64,000 bases of DNA from Nodularia sphaerocarpa UHCC 0038 (GTDB taxonomy: Bacteria > Cyanobacteriota > Cyanobacteriia > Cyanobacteriales > Nostocaceae), in contig NZ_CP060140.1 in the NCBI RefSeq assembly GCF_022376295.1, positions 2,546,356-2,610,355 on the forward strand, given 5' to 3'. The stretch's first letter is position 1. Every line of letters starts with the position of its first letter. A program made the position numbers and the translations under genes. A model generated the notes under the pieces. The model made no database searches. It was not told the origin of the DNA and saw only the letters and a program-made list of their open reading frames with translations. This document shows positions 60,619 through 64,000 of this stretch, one piece after another.

Positions 60619-61467
60619 ATGCCAATTAGTATCAGAAAAGATGTTGCTTATATTTTGCTTAAGAAAATTCATGATACTGGGGAAGGAATGCACGAGGTGA
60701 GATTTAATGAGGCTGATTTAGCAAGTCGTCAATTAACACCCGCAGAATTTTTAGGACATTTAGATTATTTGAATCAAAAGGATTATATTAATGCTGAGTT
60801 TACAGGGAATGCTTATGCAAATTACGATGTTCCTGATTTTATAAATCCCCAAGAAATAACCAATCATCATGGCGAAGGTGGAGTTTTACCGCACTTGATT
60901 ACCTTTAAAAAGGCAGAATTGACAGAGAAAGGTGAGAAAATGCTCAAGAAACTGGAAGCCAATCCTCCTGCATCTTTAAACGCAAGTTCATCGGTTCCCG
61001 TTGCTACGAAAGATATGCCTTTTTTGGAAAAGGTGATGTTAAAAAGTGGTTTAAGCGATATTTTCGATGCTAGGGACATTACAGAAGTAGTATACCGGGT
61101 AATGCGCGACTTAATGACCACAGCAGCCGCCGACCGAGTAGAAGAGGAACTGCACAAACCAGTTGAAATCACTAATGATAAATCGCTACAATTGGAAATT
61201 GCCGATTTGTGGCATGATACAAATCCGATTGTCGGATTTTTGAGTCGGGTACGTCCACCGTGGCAAGGGCCTGGTATTTTTAAGATTGATAGCGATCGCT
61301 TCTTATTTAGAGTAGCAAATGAAGGCGGAATGCCAGGAAATGTAGATCGTGAACAAGTGGTAAAAGCGATATTTTCTGCCACTAAAGATGAATTATCACC
61401 GGAACGAATTGAGGAAATTGCTAGTTGGTTACCAGATAAAGTCCGCCAACTCTGGGAAGAAGCTTAA
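60619..61467 (+). CDS. DUF2267 domain protein
   Basis: This 282-residue protein has an N-terminal region (about residues 1-115) of mixed alpha/beta character (VAYILLKKIHDTGEGMHEVR, LTPAEFLGHLDYLNQKDYI) that resembles cyanobacterial proteins of unknown role. The C-terminal DUF2267 domain (about 150-275) has ITEVVYRVMRDLMTTAAADR, FLFRVANEGG, VVKAIFSATKDEL and EIASWLPDKVRQLW. DUF2267 proteins often accompany stress responses, but the molecular role is unknown. TTGGAGG lies before the ATG at 60619, which supports this start over 60580. Confidence 0.78.
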   Translation: MPISIRKDVAYILLKKIHDTGEGMHEVRFNEADLASRQLTPAEFLGHLDYLNQKDYINAEFTGNAYANYDVPDFINPQEITNHHGEGGVLPHLITFKKAELTEKGEKMLKKLEANPPASLNASSSVPVATKDMPFLEKVMLKSGLSDIFDARDITEVVYRVMRDLMTTAAADRVEEELHKPVEITNDKSLQLEIADLWHDTNPIVGFLSRVRPPWQGPGIFKIDSDRFLFRVANEGGMPGNVDREQVVKAIFSATKDELSPERIEEIASWLPDKVRQLWEEA

Positions 61468-61487
61468 AAAATATTCATCACATAAAT

Positions 61488-61516
61488 ATCCCCGACTTCT
61501 ACAAGAAGTCGGGGAT
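61488..61516 (+). terminator. Hairpin terminator after the DUF2267 gene
   Basis: A perfect inverted repeat ATCCCCGACTTCT / AGAAGTCGGGGAT with a three-base loop lies 21 bp after the stop codon. Only a few T residues follow, but the strong stem makes it a likely terminator. The CCCCGACTT motif is also a dispersed palindrome. Confidence 0.6.
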
Positions 61517-61832
61517 GTAATTCTCTCGGTACTTGCTAATTATTGCTTATTTAATAACCTCAGCCTTGAGATTGAAATCAGAGTGTAATTTTATTTTTAT
61601 TTCGCTCCTCTAGTTAGATTAAACAACTAGAGTTAATTGTTATATTTTAATTATTAATTGATTTCCGGCACTTATTTTTGGTAACTTAAAATTTATTATA
61701 GCATTTACTAGTCTATTGAAATACAGATTAATCTGTGTTTATCTGTGGTCGAATAATTCTTGTATTACCTAATTTGAAACCGCCTCGAAATCTTCCAGGC
61801 AATAAAAAACAAGATTTTTTTAGGAGTGAATC
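61517..61832. other. AT-rich spacer upstream of the exported repeat protein
   Basis: About 315 bp of AT-rich DNA with no credible open frame. It includes CTGTGTTTATCTGTGGTCG near 61732, a common short repeat, and ends in a fair ribosome binding site (TTTTAGGAGTG) before the next gene. Confidence 0.45.
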
Positions 61833-62669
61833 ATGAATATAAACAGCCAAAAAGTTCGCAAGTATGCTGGACTATTCAGCGCTATTTGCGGCGGATTAAT
61901 AATTAGTACGCCAGTAATTTATCAAAAAGCTGTAGCACAGCAACCTACATCTCAGATTAACCCTTGTCCTGGTATTTATTACGAAGAACCACACAATAGC
62001 CGGATTTTAGTACCACAGGGATGTCCTCCCAATGCACTAACGCAAAGACTAGCGGCGCTGGGACTGCTTCCACCTGCTACCGACCCTACTGTTCCTGCTA
62101 CCCCAACACCAGATCAGAGAAGATTGGGTGTGGGCGGTGAAGCACCTGATTCAGATAGTCTAGGACTAAATCCCTGTCCTGGTATTTACTACGAAGAGCC
62201 TTTTAATACTCAAAATGTCGTACCTGAAGGATGCCCACCTAATGCTCTCACGCAACAACTGTTAGCACAAGGAATTCCACCCAGTCAAGCTGTACCGACA
62301 CGTCCACCAGTTACGCCAATTCAACCACCTTTACCAGAAGATCAACAGCCACCCAGCACCAAAATTTCCCTGACTAATGGTAGGGTAAATATCAGCTTGA
62401 TCAATGATAGTGGGGCTGAGGTGACTTATGAGGTGGTTGGCGATACACCAGCGCGATCGCTTGCAGGGAAATCAGATATAATGCTGCGAGATTTAACTGC
62501 ACCAGTAACTTTGACATTCTTTCGTGAAGATGGCGGATTGCTTCAGGTGACTCCCCAGCCTTCTGCGGAAACAGGAATGATTGAAGTGAGATTGAACGCC
62601 ACAACTGATGTACAGGAAGATAAAAATACTGTGCGGATTCAAGAGGATGGTACAGTGTTCTTGAATTAG
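61833..62669 (+). CDS. Exported protein with duplicated Cys-containing module
   Basis: I do not recognise a family for this 278-residue protein. It has a signal peptide (LFSAICGGLIISTPVIYQKAVA). Two copies of a short module follow, NPCPGIYYEEP...VPQGCPPNALTQ (about residues 42-71) and NPCPGIYYEEP...VPEGCPPNALTQ (about 112-141), each with two cysteines that could form a disulphide. A proline-rich linker joins the first module to the second and another follows it. The C-terminal 100 residues form a beta-rich domain (ISLTNGRVNISLINDSGAEV, SDIMLRDLTAPVTLTFF). A cell-envelope location is likely; the function is unknown. Confidence 0.78.
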   Translation: MNINSQKVRKYAGLFSAICGGLIISTPVIYQKAVAQQPTSQINPCPGIYYEEPHNSRILVPQGCPPNALTQRLAALGLLPPATDPTVPATPTPDQRRLGVGGEAPDSDSLGLNPCPGIYYEEPFNTQNVVPEGCPPNALTQQLLAQGIPPSQAVPTRPPVTPIQPPLPEDQQPPSTKISLTNGRVNISLINDSGAEVTYEVVGDTPARSLAGKSDIMLRDLTAPVTLTFFREDGGLLQVTPQPSAETGMIEVRLNATTDVQEDKNTVRIQEDGTVFLN

Positions 62670-62718
62670 AACCCCACCCCGCCTGCGGAGGAGGGGAGAA
62701 AAATAAATATTGCACTTA

Positions 62719-62752
62719 CCAATGACTAATGACCAATGACCAATGACCAATA
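62719..62752. repeat. AATGACC short tandem repeat
   Basis: About five AATGACC/AATGACT heptamers lie between the convergent exported protein and TPR protein genes. A small CCCCACCCCGCC...GGAGGGG inverted repeat at about 62672-62697 precedes them and may terminate transcription. Confidence 0.65.
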
Positions 62753-62757
62753 ACGAA

Positions 62758-63783
62758 TTACCGCTTCAGCATTTGAGTCAATTTATCAATTAATTGCACT
62801 TCTTGTTTGCTATCCTCAAGGGTTTTTGCTAATATTATTGCCCGTTCATAGAAATTACGAGCTGTTGAGTAATCATTTAGCTGCTCGTATAAATGAGCAT
62901 AAGATTCAAAAGATTTTAATTCTTCTCGAAGACTTTGTAATTCCTGGGCAATTGTTAAACGTTGTTCGAGTAAATCAAAAGCACGCTGATAACGTCCTAC
63001 ATGACTGTGGGCGAATACTAAACCGTCAATTGCGCGTAATTGATTAGTGCGATCGCCGCTTGTTTGAGCAATTCGTAATGCTGCCCCATAAGTGCCAATT
63101 GTATCAGGATAATTTCTGGCTTCTAAGTAGGCATCACCTAAATTATTCAGCGTATTGGCTTCACCGACGCTATCACCAGTTTGACGGCGGAAATTGAGCG
63201 CCGTTTCATAGAGTATAATTGCTTTGTTATACTCTCCAACTCTGACTGCTGCCAAACCTAAGTTATTTAAAGATAATCCTTCACCTTCAATATTTTTAAC
63301 ATGACGCGCAATTGTCAGCGCTTCTTCACTGGTTTTACCTGCGGCTATGGGTTCACCTTTTTGCAGTAACAAGGTGCTGATATTATTTAAGCCAAAAATT
63401 TGACCTTGAAAGTCTTTTGTATCACGAGCGATCGCTAAACGTCGGCGCAAAGCGTCTTCCGCTTCTTTGAGGCGATTTAGCTGAATATAAGACATTCCCA
63501 GCAAATCATAAATTAGTCCTTGCGCCTTGACATCACCAATGGCATGATAAATTTCCAATGCTGATAAACCTGATGTCACAGCTTTATCAGCAAATCCCGA
63601 AGCATATTGTTGCTCACCGATCCGCAGCAATATATCCGCCTGTTCTCTAGATTGTCGCCTACTTGAACTACTCACAGGGCGGTGGAGTTGTTGCGTAATA
63701 TCACCAGCACGCGCCACTGTCGGACTCAGTAAACTAATAAAAAGTAAAGCGTAACACCCTGGTAATAAATGCCGTTGTTTCAT
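62758..63783 (-). CDS. Exported tetratricopeptide-repeat protein
   Basis: This 341-residue protein has a signal peptide (LLPGCYALLFISLLSPTVARA) and then about seven TPR units (for example ADILLRIGEQQYASGFADKA, LIYDLLGMSYIQLNRLKEAE, LNNLGLAAVRVGEYNKAIIL, TLNNLGDAYLEARNYPDTIG, DYSTARNFYERAIILAKTLE). These form a superhelical scaffold for protein contacts, here probably in the periplasm. The unit spacing of about 40 residues and the NNLG motifs are of the TPR_12/kinesin light chain type. The ATG at 63783 gives a normal signal peptide; the upstream TTG at 63828 would not. Partners are unknown. Confidence 0.88.
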   Translation of the reverse strand: MKQRHLLPGCYALLFISLLSPTVARAGDITQQLHRPVSSSSRRQSREQADILLRIGEQQYASGFADKAVTSGLSALEIYHAIGDVKAQGLIYDLLGMSYIQLNRLKEAEDALRRRLAIARDTKDFQGQIFGLNNISTLLLQKGEPIAAGKTSEEALTIARHVKNIEGEGLSLNNLGLAAVRVGEYNKAIILYETALNFRRQTGDSVGEANTLNNLGDAYLEARNYPDTIGTYGAALRIAQTSGDRTNQLRAIDGLVFAHSHVGRYQRAFDLLEQRLTIAQELQSLREELKSFESYAHLYEQLNDYSTARNFYERAIILAKTLEDSKQEVQLIDKLTQMLKR

Positions 63784-63881
63784 AAAATTTACCGATACAA
63801 TTGCGGCTTTAGGTAGAAGGTTTCCCAAAAAGAATTATTTTTCTTAAATGAAAACTAGCAGATTACGCATTTATACATAGA

Positions 63882-64000
63882 CTATGATTGCACAAAATCT
63901 TCGCCCAAGTAGATGAAGCGGATGTCTGCTGGTAATTTGTCCTCTAGCATAGAATAGCCTTCCTGGAGAAAATTGGCTACTTCGAGCGGCGATATTTTTT
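63882..64000 (-). CDS. 3' end of an unidentified gene (partial)
   Basis: The last 119 bp on the minus strand encode the C-terminal 39 residues of a protein running off the right edge. The sequence (ISPLEVANFLQEGYSML, LPADIRFIYLGEDFVQS) looks like normal globular protein, and the frame ends at TAG. No family is recognised from this fragment. It precedes the TPR protein gene on the same strand with about 100 bp between. Confidence 0.55.
   Translation of the reverse strand, partial: KISPLEVANFLQEGYSMLEDKLPADIRFIYLGEDFVQS

Overview
The window looks like chromosomal DNA from a filamentous, probably heterocyst-forming cyanobacterium (Nostocales: Nostoc/Anabaena-like). The evidence is the gene set (sasA with a KaiB-like domain, rpaB, nblB, a Crr7 homologue, a CCB2/CCB4-type cytochrome b6f assembly factor, several cyanobacteria-specific DUF proteins), many HIP1 octamers (GCGATCGC), heptameric short tandem repeats (GGGACTA, GATTTTA, AATGACT types) between genes, and many small palindromic dispersed repeats. 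I see no CRISPR array, intact transposase, rRNA operon or prophage. The genus is an inference.

Layout. 1-8.7 kb: start of a probable tatA gene, a Ser/Thr kinase, cbiT, cdsA, a DUF2993 protein, an RsuA/RluB-type pseudouridine synthase next to a RodZ-like protein, malQ and a Nudix hydrolase. 8.7-11.7 kb: two tandem paralogues, each a pentapeptide-repeat domain fused to a complete RidA domain, followed by a roughly 119-bp tandem repeat built from the 3' end of the second gene. 11.8-24.1 kb: a thioredoxin-like [2Fe-2S] protein, a small Asr1405/Asl0597-type protein, dps with a Fur-like site upstream, carB, a group 2 sigma factor, a DUF760 protein, mutT, a CBS protein, nblB and a PEP-CTERM protein. 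24.4-35.4 kb: DUF456, CCB-type factor, rpaB, radA, a Ser/Thr kinase with 14 WD40 blades, an SDH-type membrane protease, a peptidoglycan-binding protein with a Thr-Pro minisatellite, and a membrane protein with an S4-like helix.

35.6-42.8 kb: the translation/transcription cluster rimP-nusA-ylxR-infB, with a terminator-like hairpin just before rimP and a 416-bp leader before infB, then a membrane protein and small genes. 42.7-51.0 kb: DUF1400, a beta-helix/SLH surface protein, DUF3493, tRNA-Thr(CGU), a class II aldolase, a GDSL hydrolase with PEP-CTERM, an SLH lipoprotein and a large exported protein. 51.1-64 kb: sasA, a GGDEF response regulator, crr7, DUF2854, a receiver protein, ppk1, a sensor kinase, a DUF2267 protein, exported proteins and a TPR protein. 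The last 119 bp hold the 3' end of another minus-strand gene.

Most genes are single transcription units or pairs; the clear operon is rimP-nusA-ylxR-infB. Signalling is heavily represented: two Ser/Thr kinases, two histidine kinases, three receiver proteins, one diguanylate cyclase and one sigma factor. The most unusual items are the duplicated pentapeptide-RidA fusions with their repeat tail, the 14-blade kinase, and a small non-autonomous inverted-repeat element present at two places with 3-bp TNA target duplications. I see nothing that clearly makes up a new multi-gene defence or biosynthetic system.
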